A stretch of DNA of 33,981 nucleotides, from NCBI RefSeq assembly GCF_028282165.1, contig NZ_JANQIM010000037.1, positions 1 through 33,981 on the forward strand. Reading direction: 5' to 3'. The position numbers were made by a program, and so were the translations under genes. Positions 1-7,967 of this stretch are shown piece by piece. Under the pieces are notes generated by a model. The model saw nothing but the letters and a program-made list of their open reading frames with translations, did not search any database and was not told the origin of the DNA. The first letter of the stretch is position 1; every line of letters starts with the position of its first letter. The DNA is from Winogradskyella sp. (GTDB taxonomy: Bacteria > Bacteroidota > Bacteroidia > Flavobacteriales > Flavobacteriaceae).

Positions 1-240
1 AGGGCAATCGTATAATTCCCTTTTGGGTAAGCTAATTGTGTTGCCCTTAAAATTACTTCGGAAATTTTTACAAAAACCTGATAATTATCATATTGTATAG
101 TTTTCACCTACAAAGATACTGCTCAAAACGTCCTGTGAAATGCGTCTTTAGCCAAGTACCGCCTTGGGTGAGGGAACCGCTGTTCTGAATGCGTAAAAAT
201 AAGTTATTACCTACATTTTAATTGGACTAAATAAATAGTA
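1..240. other. Gene-free left-edge region with inverted repeats
   Basis: No coding region with a start codon is visible in 1-440. Visible structure: AGGGCAA at 1-7 pairs with TTGCCCT at 41-47, enclosing a CCC-TTTT-GGG hairpin (18-27); CCAAG/CTTGG forms a small hairpin near 151-166. Read on the minus strand, TATCTTTG at 108-115 fits the Bacteroidota -7 box TAnnTTTG, and the 1-47 stem would lie about 60-110 nt downstream of it. The 120-200 stretch is richer in G+C than its surroundings. It could be the promoter and structured leader of a gene beyond the left edge, a small RNA, or a dispersed intergenic repeat; I cannot decide between them. From 240 to 386 I see nothing. Confidence 0.35.
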
Positions 241-386
241 GGTTTGGATGGGTTTAAGTTCTTTTGTATTTTAAATTATCTAAAAAACCATAAATCATCT
301 AATGGCCTTTTCACTACAATCTCACTAAAGCACTTAATCATCATTGCCTTTAGGTCATCTATATTTTTTGGGCTTCATTAAAAAAG

Positions 387-418
387 AAAATCCTTATTCA
401 AAAAAGAATAAGGATTTT
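387..418 (-). terminator. Rho-independent terminator of the acs operon
   Basis: A perfect 13-bp stem (387-399 with 406-418) encloses a six-A loop on the plus strand. On the minus strand the hairpin is followed by a T-rich run. It lies 22 bp past the acs stop codon and so should end the prpE-acs transcript. Confidence 0.85.
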
Positions 419-440
419 AAACTCAAGCAATAGAATTAAA

Positions 441-2348
441 TCATAATACATTATCCATAATCTCTTGAACGACTTCAGGATTTAACAATGTACTGGTATC
501 ACCAAGGTTACTGGTGTCCTTAGAGGCTATTTTTCTCAAAATACGTCTCATAATCTTACCTGATCGTGTTTTAGGCAAACCAGAAGTGAATTGAATTTTA
601 TCGAGTTTGGCTATTGGTCCAATACGATCGGTGATTAACTGATTGATTTCCTTTCTCACATTATCGTGCTGCCTTGTTTCTCCAGTATCCTTCAAGGTAA
701 TATAACCATAGAGGGCGTTCCCTTTAACATCATGCGGGAACCCTACAATGGCAGACTCTGCTACCGCATTATGCTCATTAATGGCGTCTTCAATTGGCGC
801 GGTTCCTAAATTATGTCCTGAAACGATAATAACATCATCTACCCTACCTGTAATTCTGTAGTAACCTACCTCATCCCTTAAGGCACCATCCCCTGTAAAG
901 TACATATTCTCAAAAGCCGAAAAATAGGTGTCCTTGTAGCGTTGGTGATTGCCCCAAATGGTTCTTGCCATAGATGGCCACGGAAACTTTATGCATAAGC
1001 GACCATCTACCTGATTCCCTTTTATTTCTTTGGCATTTTCGTCCATTAAGGCTGGTTGAATACCAATAAATGGTAAAGTGGCGTAAGTAGGCTTTGTTGG
1101 TGTGGAGAACGGGATTGGTGTAATCATAATTCCACCTGTTTCGGTCTGCCACCAAGTATCTACGATAGGGCTTTTCTTTTTACCTATATTATCATTGTAC
1201 CAATGCCATGCTTCTTCGTTGATTGGCTCTCCAACAGAGCCCAGTACTTTTAGTGATGATAAATCGTATTTCTCTACGAGTTCTGTACCATGCTTAGCCA
1301 ATGCTCTAATAGCTGTTGGTGCGGTATAGAATTGATTCACCTTATGCTTCTCGACAATATGCCAGAAGCGTCCAAAATCGGGATAACTTGGTACGCCTTC
1401 AAACATCACCGTTGTAGCGCCGTTACATAATGGCCCATAAACAATATAGCTATGTCCAGTAATCCAACCGATATCTGCCGTACACCAATATACATCTTCT
1501 TCACGATATTGAAATACATTTTTGAACGTGTATGCTGTGTAAACCATATACCCTCCTGTGGTATGCAGCATCCCTTTTGGCATTCCTGTTGAACCCGAGG
1601 TATATAAAATGAACAATGGATCTTCGGCATCCATAATTTCAGCCGTAAACTCGCGATAAGCTTCGTCTAATAAAGGTTGAAGCCACTCGTCGCGACCTTC
1701 TTTCATGGTGATATCAGAATTGATGCGCTTGGCCACTAAAACCGATTCCACACCAGGACAATCCTCTAAAGCTTCATCTACGATGCCTTTTAAGTCTATA
1801 GTCTTTGCGCCTCGATACGACCCATCAGAACAGATGACCATTTTGGCATCACAATCATTAATTCGAGTGGATAATGCTGTGGCCGAAAACCCTGCAAATA
1901 CCACAGAATGAATGGCGCCAATACGAGCACAGGCCAAAACAGCGACCGCCAATTCTGGTATCATAGGGAGATAAATGCACACACGATCTCCTTTTTTGAT
2001 GCCTTTATCATGCAGCACATTGGCAAATTTACAAACGCGATCGTATAATTGCCGATATGTAATATGTTCAGCTGGATCACTTGGATCATTAGGTTCAAAT
2101 AGAATGGCTGTTTTGTCGCCTCTTGTATGCAAATGTCTATCGAGACAGTTCTCGGTAATATTCAGTTTAGCGCCCTCAAACCATTTGATTTCTGGTTTTT
2201 TAAAGTCCCAACTCAATACATTATTCCATTTTTTGCGCCATTCAAAATGCTCTTCAGCAATTTCTTCCCAAAAGGATTCTGGATTAGAGGTTGATTTTCT
2301 ATAAACCTGAAAGTATTCTTCAAAGTTTTTAATATGGTAATTACTCAT
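441..2348 (-). CDS. acs: Acetyl-CoA synthetase (AMP-forming)
   Basis: Activates acetate with ATP and CoA to acetyl-CoA via acetyl-AMP in the cytoplasm. At 635 aa it has normal family length. The ANL-family motifs are in order: the YTSGSTGMPKG phosphate loop at 249-259, WWQTETGG at 399-406, TGDGA at 485-489, GRVDDVI at 501-507, and PKTRSGK at 592-598, whose Lys598 is the catalytic lysine acetylated in characterised Acs enzymes. Val372 (GSVGEP) and the Trp pair at 399-400 fit an acetate-sized pocket. The usual GHRLGT reads GHNLGT here (Asn513). The ATG overlaps the stop of the upstream synthetase gene in an 8-nt ATGAGTAA, implying coupled translation. It is the last gene of the module, followed by a terminator. 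Confidence 0.95.
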   Translation of the reverse strand: MSNYHIKNFEEYFQVYRKSTSNPESFWEEIAEEHFEWRKKWNNVLSWDFKKPEIKWFEGAKLNITENCLDRHLHTRGDKTAILFEPNDPSDPAEHITYRQLYDRVCKFANVLHDKGIKKGDRVCIYLPMIPELAVAVLACARIGAIHSVVFAGFSATALSTRINDCDAKMVICSDGSYRGAKTIDLKGIVDEALEDCPGVESVLVAKRINSDITMKEGRDEWLQPLLDEAYREFTAEIMDAEDPLFILYTSGSTGMPKGMLHTTGGYMVYTAYTFKNVFQYREEDVYWCTADIGWITGHSYIVYGPLCNGATTVMFEGVPSYPDFGRFWHIVEKHKVNQFYTAPTAIRALAKHGTELVEKYDLSSLKVLGSVGEPINEEAWHWYNDNIGKKKSPIVDTWWQTETGGIMITPIPFSTPTKPTYATLPFIGIQPALMDENAKEIKGNQVDGRLCIKFPWPSMARTIWGNHQRYKDTYFSAFENMYFTGDGALRDEVGYYRITGRVDDVIIVSGHNLGTAPIEDAINEHNAVAESAIVGFPHDVKGNALYGYITLKDTGETRQHDNVRKEINQLITDRIGPIAKLDKIQFTSGLPKTRSGKIMRRILRKIASKDTSNLGDTSTLLNPEVVQEIMDNVL

Positions 2349-4254
2349 GATTGATTATGTTTTTATGTATTCCTATTTGATTTTTTTTATAAACGGATTC
2401 AATTTCTGAAATTATAGCGGCATCGTCAATAGTTGATGGCACATTATACTCTAAGTCATCACAAATGTTTCTCAACAATTTACGAAGAATTTTTCCTGAG
2501 CGTGTTTTTGGTAAACGTTTTACGGCAAAAACGTCCTTAAATGAAGCGACCGCTCCTATTTCGTGGCGTACATCTTGAATAATTTCTTTTGAAATAACAC
2601 TTTCGTCTTGTATTTCACCTGCTTTTAAGACCACTAAACCCAATGGCTTCTGCCCTTTTAAATCGCAATGCACGCCAAATACAGCACATTCTGCCACCGC
2701 CTTATGAGATGCAACGATTTCCTCCATTTCTGCGGTCGATAAACGATGACCGGCAACATTGATAATATCATCCACACGGCCTGTAATAAATATATAGCCA
2801 TCTTCATCCTTAAAACCACCATCACCAGAAAAGTAGTAACCAGGAAACTTATTGAGATAACCTGATTTAAAACGCTCGGGATTACCCCAAAGGTTTAACA
2901 ACGTTCCTGGTGGTAATGGCAGTTTTACAGCAACATAACCTTCCACACCTGAAGCGGTTTCTTTTCCTTCTTCATTTAAAATTTGTATATCATAGCCACA
3001 GACTGGAAGTGATGCCGAACCTGGTTTCACGTCCATAAGTTCAACACCTACCATATTTGCCAACATTGGCCAACCACTTTCTGTCTGCCACCAGTGATCA
3101 ATAACTGGAATACCCAAATGTTGCTCGGTCCAACTCAAGGTAGCCACATCACAACGCTCTCCTGCCAAGAATTGATACTTAAGACCGCTGAGATCATATT
3201 TTTTTATAAACTCACCATTGGGGTCTTCCTTTTTAATGGCACGAATGGCCGTTGGTGCTGTAAACATCACTTTTACGTTATGCTCACTAATGACGCGCCA
3301 AAATGTAGAGGCGTCTGGTGTCTTGATGGGTTTGCCTTCAAACAAAACGGTAGTGTTTCTATTCAACAGCGGCCCATAAACGATATAACTATGACCCACA
3401 ACCCAACCTACGTCACTTGCTGCCCAATACACATCACCTTCTTCTACGCCATACACATGACTCATAGAGAACTTAAGTGCTGTTGCATAACCTCCTGAAT
3501 CTCTTATGATACCTTTAGGTTTTCCCGTAGTTCCAGAGGTATATAAAATGTACAACGGATGATTAGATTCTACTGAAACAGGTTCGATGGCTACTGATTT
3601 AGATACCAATTCTCCATAATCTATATCATAAGGTTTATAAGGAATATCTACACCCAATTTCCTGTCAAAAACAATGACATGTTCGGGTTGGTGTTCTGCG
3701 AGTTCAATGGCCTCATCAACAAATGGCTTGTAGGGAATAATACGCTCTATTTCTATACCATTTGAAGCTGTGATGATCGCCTTTGGTTTGCAATCGTCTA
3801 TCCTTATGGCCAATTCGTGAGGAGCGAATCCACCAAAAACTACTGAATGAATAACTCCTAATCTTGCACAAGCCAGCATAGCATATAGCGCTTGCAGGAT
3901 CATTGGCATGTATATAACGCAAGTATCTCCTTTTTGCAAACCAAGTGTTTCCAAGCCACCGGCTAATTTGGCAACTTCATGATGCAATTGATTAAAAGTT
4001 ATTTTAGTTTTTGTATTTGTAACTGGTGAATCGTAAATAATTGCATTTTGTTCACCGAAACCATCTTCAATGTGTTTATCGATGCAGAGGTAACTTACAT
4101 TTAGCTTTCCGTCTGCAAACCATTGAGGATAGTTATGTTCATCAGCTCCAAGAATACTGGTTGGTTGTTGATACCAAGCTATTTGTTCTGCTTGTTCTTT
4201 CCAGAATTCAGCCGGATTAGCTATGCTCTTCTTGTAAATATCTTGATATTTCAT
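2341..4254 (-). CDS. prpE: Propionyl-CoA synthetase-like acyl-CoA synthetase
   Basis: A 637-aa AMP-forming acyl-CoA synthetase, paralogous to the acs product next door. It has YTSGTTGKPKG (238-248), WWQTES (388-393), SGDGG near 476-480, GRVDDII, an intact GHRLST, and PKTRSGK with catalytic Lys588. The pocket position that is Val372 in the neighbouring Acs is Ala364 here (FLAGERC). Val-to-Ala at this site is known to favour propionate over acetate, and FLAGERCD is typical of PrpE, so propionate is the likely substrate. The start overlaps the preceding small gene by ATGA and the stop overlaps the acs start by 8 nt. It could instead act on another short-chain acid such as butyrate or acrylate; family assignment is firm, substrate is inferred. 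Confidence 0.85.
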   Translation of the reverse strand: MKYQDIYKKSIANPAEFWKEQAEQIAWYQQPTSILGADEHNYPQWFADGKLNVSYLCIDKHIEDGFGEQNAIIYDSPVTNTKTKITFNQLHHEVAKLAGGLETLGLQKGDTCVIYMPMILQALYAMLACARLGVIHSVVFGGFAPHELAIRIDDCKPKAIITASNGIEIERIIPYKPFVDEAIELAEHQPEHVIVFDRKLGVDIPYKPYDIDYGELVSKSVAIEPVSVESNHPLYILYTSGTTGKPKGIIRDSGGYATALKFSMSHVYGVEEGDVYWAASDVGWVVGHSYIVYGPLLNRNTTVLFEGKPIKTPDASTFWRVISEHNVKVMFTAPTAIRAIKKEDPNGEFIKKYDLSGLKYQFLAGERCDVATLSWTEQHLGIPVIDHWWQTESGWPMLANMVGVELMDVKPGSASLPVCGYDIQILNEEGKETASGVEGYVAVKLPLPPGTLLNLWGNPERFKSGYLNKFPGYYFSGDGGFKDEDGYIFITGRVDDIINVAGHRLSTAEMEEIVASHKAVAECAVFGVHCDLKGQKPLGLVVLKAGEIQDESVISKEIIQDVRHEIGAVASFKDVFAVKRLPKTRSGKILRKLLRNICDDLEYNVPSTIDDAAIISEIESVYKKNQIGIHKNIINHE

Positions 4255-4478
4255 GGTTTGCTCTTTTTAGAATTAAATAATCCAAACCAATTTGGATTCA
4301 ATACTCTAAGTTTTATAAGAGCCCAAATAATGACCACAAAACAAATGCCCATAATCAAGGACTCAAAAGGGCCAGTTGCAGTTTCACTTTCTAATTTAAA
4401 ACGGAAATAAAGGGTTACTATAACGTATAAACTGATGATAATATCAGACGCTAAAGCATTAATTCGAAGTCGTTTCAT
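4251..4478 (-). CDS. Small two-helix membrane protein, unknown function
   Basis: A 75-aa protein with a basic start, a hydrophobic segment at about 12-27, a short polar loop rich in Glu/Thr, a second hydrophobic segment at about 38-57 and a basic tail (NSKKSKP). I do not recognise the family. Support for a real gene: correct strand, ATGA overlap with the synthetase start, a plausible two-TM topology, and a 64-nt upstream gap containing a palindromic element. The opposite-strand frame over the same DNA looks like a shadow. Other small two-TM proteins in this module pair with symporters, so a membrane accessory role is possible but is inference only. Confidence 0.6.
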   Translation of the reverse strand: MKRLRINALASDIIISLYVIVTLYFRFKLESETATGPFESLIMGICFVVIIWALIKLRVLNPNWFGLFNSKKSKP

Positions 4479-4500
4479 TTTATTTTACTTTAATTAAACA

Positions 4501-4524
4501 TGGTTTGTTTGCACACAAAACCAA
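4501..4524. promoter_or_regulatory. Imperfect palindrome sharing a 15-mer with the porin upstream region
   Basis: The element reads TGGTTTGTT-TGCA-CACAAAACCA (4501-4523), a near-palindrome with one-base slippage around a TGCA centre. The 15 bases 4510-4524 recur exactly, in the other orientation, at 11360-11374 upstream of the porin gene. It ends about 31 bp before the ATG of the 75-aa gene. A transcription-factor operator for the synthetase genes is the simplest reading; this is inferred from sequence alone. Confidence 0.45.
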
Positions 4525-4542
4525 CATTTATTAAAGTAGAAA

Positions 4543-4908
4543 CTATGAGGCTATAAGCTCATTAATTTCTGAAACTATTTTTTTTATTGAAAACGGCTTT
4601 GTTAAATATTTATCAGCTCCGAGTTTTAAGCCTTTTTCAATATCTGAAGTTTTATTTTTTGCAGTTAAAAACACAACTTTGGTATCTTTTAACTGATTGT
4701 TATCTTTAATTGCCTTAAGTGTTTGATAACCATCTACTTTAGGCATCATAATATCTAACATAATTACATCAGGAATGACACGTTCTAAAATCTCTAATGC
4801 TTCGCTACCATCCCTTGCTATATACACTTCAAAATCGTGTTTTTTAAACGTGTATTCTAATGTCATTACTATGTTTGGTTCATCGTCAACGATGACAATT
4901 TTTTTCAT
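4543..4908 (-). CDS. Stand-alone response regulator receiver (CheY-like)
   Basis: A 121-aa protein consisting only of a receiver domain. The acidic pair Asp8-Asp9, phosphoacceptor Asp52 (MLDIMMP), Thr82 and Lys104 (TKPF) are all present, so it should be phosphorylatable. There is no DNA-binding or enzymatic output domain: the protein ends with the final helix of the receiver. It starts 20 nt after the stop of the symporter-histidine kinase gene and is almost certainly its partner. Output must go through protein-protein contact, a further phosphorelay step, or act as a phosphate sink; the sequence does not tell which. Confidence 0.93.
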   Translation of the reverse strand: MKKIVIVDDEPNIVMTLEYTFKKHDFEVYIARDGSEALEILERVIPDVIMLDIMMPKVDGYQTLKAIKDNNQLKDTKVVFLTAKNKTSDIEKGLKLGADKYLTKPFSIKKIVSEINELIAS

Positions 4909-4928
4909 TACTCTAATTATCTTACAAT

Positions 4929-7619
4929 TTACTTAAAAGGCAGCTTAAAACCAAAGGTTACACCACTTTTTTGATTATTTTTCGCCCAAATTTTTCCATT
5001 GTGGTTTTCTACAATCTGTTTGCATATGGCCAGACCTAATCCACTGCCCTCTGGCTTTCGAATATTTTGGTTTTTTGACTGGTAGAATTTATCGAAAATA
5101 TAAGGCATATCCTGATCTGGAATACCTTTTCCATTATCCTTAATTGTAACTTCCAAAAACCCTTTATCGTACTTATAATCTACTACAATCTTGCCTTTTT
5201 TGGTACTACTGAACTTAATCGCATTTGAAATAAGATTGGTTAAAACCTGTACAATACGATCTTCATCGTACTCCGCATAAAAGTCGCTCATGTTAGAATG
5301 AATGACACTTACTTGTTTCTTTTCGGCTAAATGGTATAGACTATCTATTGTTTTTTGAATGGTTTTCCTAATGTTATGTTTCTTAATATTGAGTTGTGTT
5401 CTTCCTCTTGAAAGTTTTTCAAAATCCAATATATTATGAATCAATCTCGAAAGGCGATCACTGTCTTGCAACATATTCTTTAGAAATTGGGTCTTAATCT
5501 CAGATGGCATATCATCTTCATCATCCATAAGCAGTTCTGTAGTAGCTCTTATGCCAGTGATTGGTGTTTTTAACTCATGTGCCACTGTATCTAAAAACTC
5601 ATCTTTTTGCTTGTCCTTTTCAAGCAACTCTTCATTTGCGTTTTTTAATTGATCCGTTAGCTTCGTTAATTCATTAGACTTTTCTCTTAGTAGTTTATTT
5701 CTTGCAATGGTTTCTTTGGATTCTTCAAGAATTTTCAAAACTTCCACTAAACTGACCTCGTCTTCTTTTACTACACTTGAGATTAGTATTTTTGCAGAAG
5801 CACTGCCAATACTTCCCGTCAATAGCTTTTCAGAAAAGTTAATCAGTCTGGCATCAGCCATTTGCGTATCTAAAGGCAAATCGTATTTTCTAAAAAATAG
5901 ATTTAAGGCACGCTCTGTCCTTGGTTCGCCTAAAAATTTCACCAAAACCTTTTTTATTTCGGCTACATAGGCTTCCCCTTTCCATACCAAAGCACCATCC
6001 TGCAAATCTGTATAGTTTCTGCTATCCACGTACATTTCCGCATAGTTACGCTCGCGATAATTTCCCTTAATTATAACAGAAAATGTTACATAACAGAACA
6101 CATTAACCAATAAACTCCAGAAAAAGGCATGGGCTGGTGGGCTTAAAAAGTCTATGCCAAATAAGGCATGTGGTTTTAACGCCGCAACATTATTTAAACC
6201 ATTTTGAACAAGATCTTCAGAACCCGTTAACGCCTGAATGGAAAAGGGTAAAATCAAGGTATAAAAGACGACTCCTATCCCAGCAATGATACCAATGACC
6301 GTAGCTTTTGATGAACCTCTATTCCAGAACAACCCAATAAAAAATGAAGGTGCCAACTGGGCAATGATTACAAAAGCCATGAGCCCTATGGAATATAAGG
6401 ATAACTCAAAAGAGAAATTCACATAAAAGGCATATGCAATTATGATAATGGAAAAGATGGAAATACGTCTTATATTCTTTATGTATTTGGCATTACGTTC
6501 AGGATGGCCCTTGACAAAATAGTCCAAAAACCCATAGGGAATCACCAAGTTATTGCTCACCATTGTTGACAAGGCTAACGTAGCTACGACAACCATAGAA
6601 ATCACAGCTGAAAATCCTCCTAAAAAAACTAAGACTGATAAAAACGTATTACCGTTTTGCAATGGCAATAACAAAGCATAGTATTCTGCTTGATCTGCAT
6701 TGCCAATGGTTAAATTTCCTGCCCAAGCAATAAAAATCACAAACACATTAAATAGCAAAAGGTATAATGGAAACATCCAAATAGCACCCTTTAAGTGTTT
6801 TTCTCTTACATTTTCTACAACCGACACTTGAAACTGTCTTGGCAATAAAAATATGGCCATAAACGATAACATTATAGTATAGAGCCAATTGAACCCATCC
6901 TCAAAACCGCCTATTGTTGTAAGCGATTTAAAATTCTCTGACTTAGCCATTTTAGAATAGATATCTTCGGTTCCATCAAATAAGATATATGTTACATAAA
7001 TACCTACAAACAAAAAGAACGTAAGTTTAATAATGGATTCAAAGGCAACTGATACGATTATTCCTTTATGCTTTTCGGAAGCATCTGTGGTTTGGGTACC
7101 AAAAAATGTTGCAAAAACGGCTAACAATAAAGCGATATAAAATGTTGAATCGTCATAAACCGAGGTTGATACATAACTGGTGTCATCTGATAAAATTTGA
7201 AAGGTCTCAGAAACTGCCTTAAGCTGAAGGGAAATATATGGTACAATGGCCATGAGGCATACAATAGTCACGAGCGCCCCTAAAAACCGATGATTTCCAT
7301 AACGCAATGATATAAAATCTGCAATTGAACTGATCTTATGTTGCTTTGAAATTCTTATTATCTTTCTGAGCACTACTATCCAAAGTGGTGCTGCAATCAC
7401 TGGCCCCAAATAAATAGGTAAAAAATCAATGCCAGAGTTGGCCGCGATCCCTATACTTCCATAATATGTCCAAGCTGTACAGTAAACTGCCAAAGACAAT
7501 GTATAGACTATAGCATTGTTAACCCATTTGCTTTTTGAGTTCTTCTCAGCAATAAACGCTATGAAAAACAAAGTGGCTAAATAAGCAATGATTATGGTGA
7601 ACAAAACGTAATTACTCAT
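4929..7619 (-). CDS. Sodium/solute symporter-histidine kinase fusion (CbrA-like)
   Basis: An 896-aa inner-membrane sensor. Residues 1 to about 525 are an SSS-family transporter domain with around 13 hydrophobic segments. About 595-640 matches the STAC linker found between SLC and two-component modules (LTGSIGSASAKILISS, then EVSLVEVLKIL). A coiled coil at about 640-675 leads to the dimerisation/phosphoacceptor helix with His681 (AHELKTP), then a HATPase_c domain with N box (NLISNAIKF), DNGKGIP and GSGLGLAI. This is the CbrA architecture, in which the transporter half is coupled to sensing or uptake. The start is fixed by an 8-nt ATGAGTAA overlap with the small gene upstream. Neighbours (a receiver 20 nt downstream, then acyl-CoA synthetases) suggest it responds to acetate, propionate or a metabolite that yields them. 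Confidence 0.93.
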   Translation of the reverse strand: MSNYVLFTIIIAYLATLFFIAFIAEKNSKSKWVNNAIVYTLSLAVYCTAWTYYGSIGIAANSGIDFLPIYLGPVIAAPLWIVVLRKIIRISKQHKISSIADFISLRYGNHRFLGALVTIVCLMAIVPYISLQLKAVSETFQILSDDTSYVSTSVYDDSTFYIALLLAVFATFFGTQTTDASEKHKGIIVSVAFESIIKLTFFLFVGIYVTYILFDGTEDIYSKMAKSENFKSLTTIGGFEDGFNWLYTIMLSFMAIFLLPRQFQVSVVENVREKHLKGAIWMFPLYLLLFNVFVIFIAWAGNLTIGNADQAEYYALLLPLQNGNTFLSVLVFLGGFSAVISMVVVATLALSTMVSNNLVIPYGFLDYFVKGHPERNAKYIKNIRRISIFSIIIIAYAFYVNFSFELSLYSIGLMAFVIIAQLAPSFFIGLFWNRGSSKATVIGIIAGIGVVFYTLILPFSIQALTGSEDLVQNGLNNVAALKPHALFGIDFLSPPAHAFFWSLLVNVFCYVTFSVIIKGNYRERNYAEMYVDSRNYTDLQDGALVWKGEAYVAEIKKVLVKFLGEPRTERALNLFFRKYDLPLDTQMADARLINFSEKLLTGSIGSASAKILISSVVKEDEVSLVEVLKILEESKETIARNKLLREKSNELTKLTDQLKNANEELLEKDKQKDEFLDTVAHELKTPITGIRATTELLMDDEDDMPSEIKTQFLKNMLQDSDRLSRLIHNILDFEKLSRGRTQLNIKKHNIRKTIQKTIDSLYHLAEKKQVSVIHSNMSDFYAEYDEDRIVQVLTNLISNAIKFSSTKKGKIVVDYKYDKGFLEVTIKDNGKGIPDQDMPYIFDKFYQSKNQNIRKPEGSGLGLAICKQIVENHNGKIWAKNNQKSGVTFGFKLPFK

Positions 7620-7806
7620 AATATCGCTTTAATACGAGATAAGATACCACAATAATAATCAACCAGATACTAAAAATTGATACGTAAAATGTTGGAACTC
7701 CAAACACTTGTCCATCATTATTAAAGACTAAAAGAAAAGGGACATTCAAAATAATGAAGGCGGTAATGGATAGTATAATTAACTTTTGCTCGTGTCTTTT
7801 TTTCAA
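7612..7806 (-). CDS. Small two-helix protein, DUF3311-like symporter partner
   Basis: A 64-aa protein with hydrophobic helices at about 9-27 and 40-59 and the pattern VFGVPTFYVSIFSIW between them, which resembles DUF3311, small proteins encoded next to SSS symporters. The stop overlaps the start of the symporter-kinase gene in ATGAGTAA, so the two are likely translated together. It may be a small subunit of the sensor-transporter, as DUF4212 is for the symporter upstream. Too short for firm family assignment by eye. Confidence 0.65.
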   Translation of the reverse strand: MKKRHEQKLIILSITAFIILNVPFLLVFNNDGQVFGVPTFYVSIFSIWLIIIVVSYLVLKRYYE

Positions 7807-7820
7807 AGTTTGACGAATTT

Positions 7821-7874
7821 AGATTCTGAAATTACTAAAAGAAATTTAAATACATTCTGAGATTCTGAATTACT
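7821..7874. repeat. Short direct repeat upstream of the sensor-kinase genes
   Basis: AGATTCTGAAATTACT at 7821-7836 and AGATTCTGAATTACT at 7860-7874 differ by one inserted A; a further ATTCTGA lies between them. They sit 15-68 bp upstream of the DUF3311-like start, where regulator-binding repeats could be. Function unknown. Confidence 0.4.
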
Positions 7875-7912
7875 GAAATGAATCCAGCACATATAAGTTC
7901 AGAACTAACGCA

Positions 7913-7945
7913 AAAAACAGTGTTGTTTAGGGCAACACTGTTTTT
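7913..7945 (-). terminator. Terminator after the symporter gene
   Basis: A 13-bp perfect stem (7913-7925 with 7933-7945), sequence AAAAACAGTGTTG, with a 7-nt loop. On the minus strand it ends in a run of T. It lies 22 bp past the symporter stop and separates the porin-DUF4212-symporter genes from the sensor-kinase genes. By symmetry it could act in both directions. Confidence 0.8.
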
Positions 7946-7967
7946 ACTAACTAATAAAACTTGTCAA

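Noticed and set aside
3094..3498. 134-codon plus-strand frame inside the propionyl-CoA synthetase gene
   Set aside because: Antisense to a fully conserved enzyme; its sequence has no domain, signal or regular composition.
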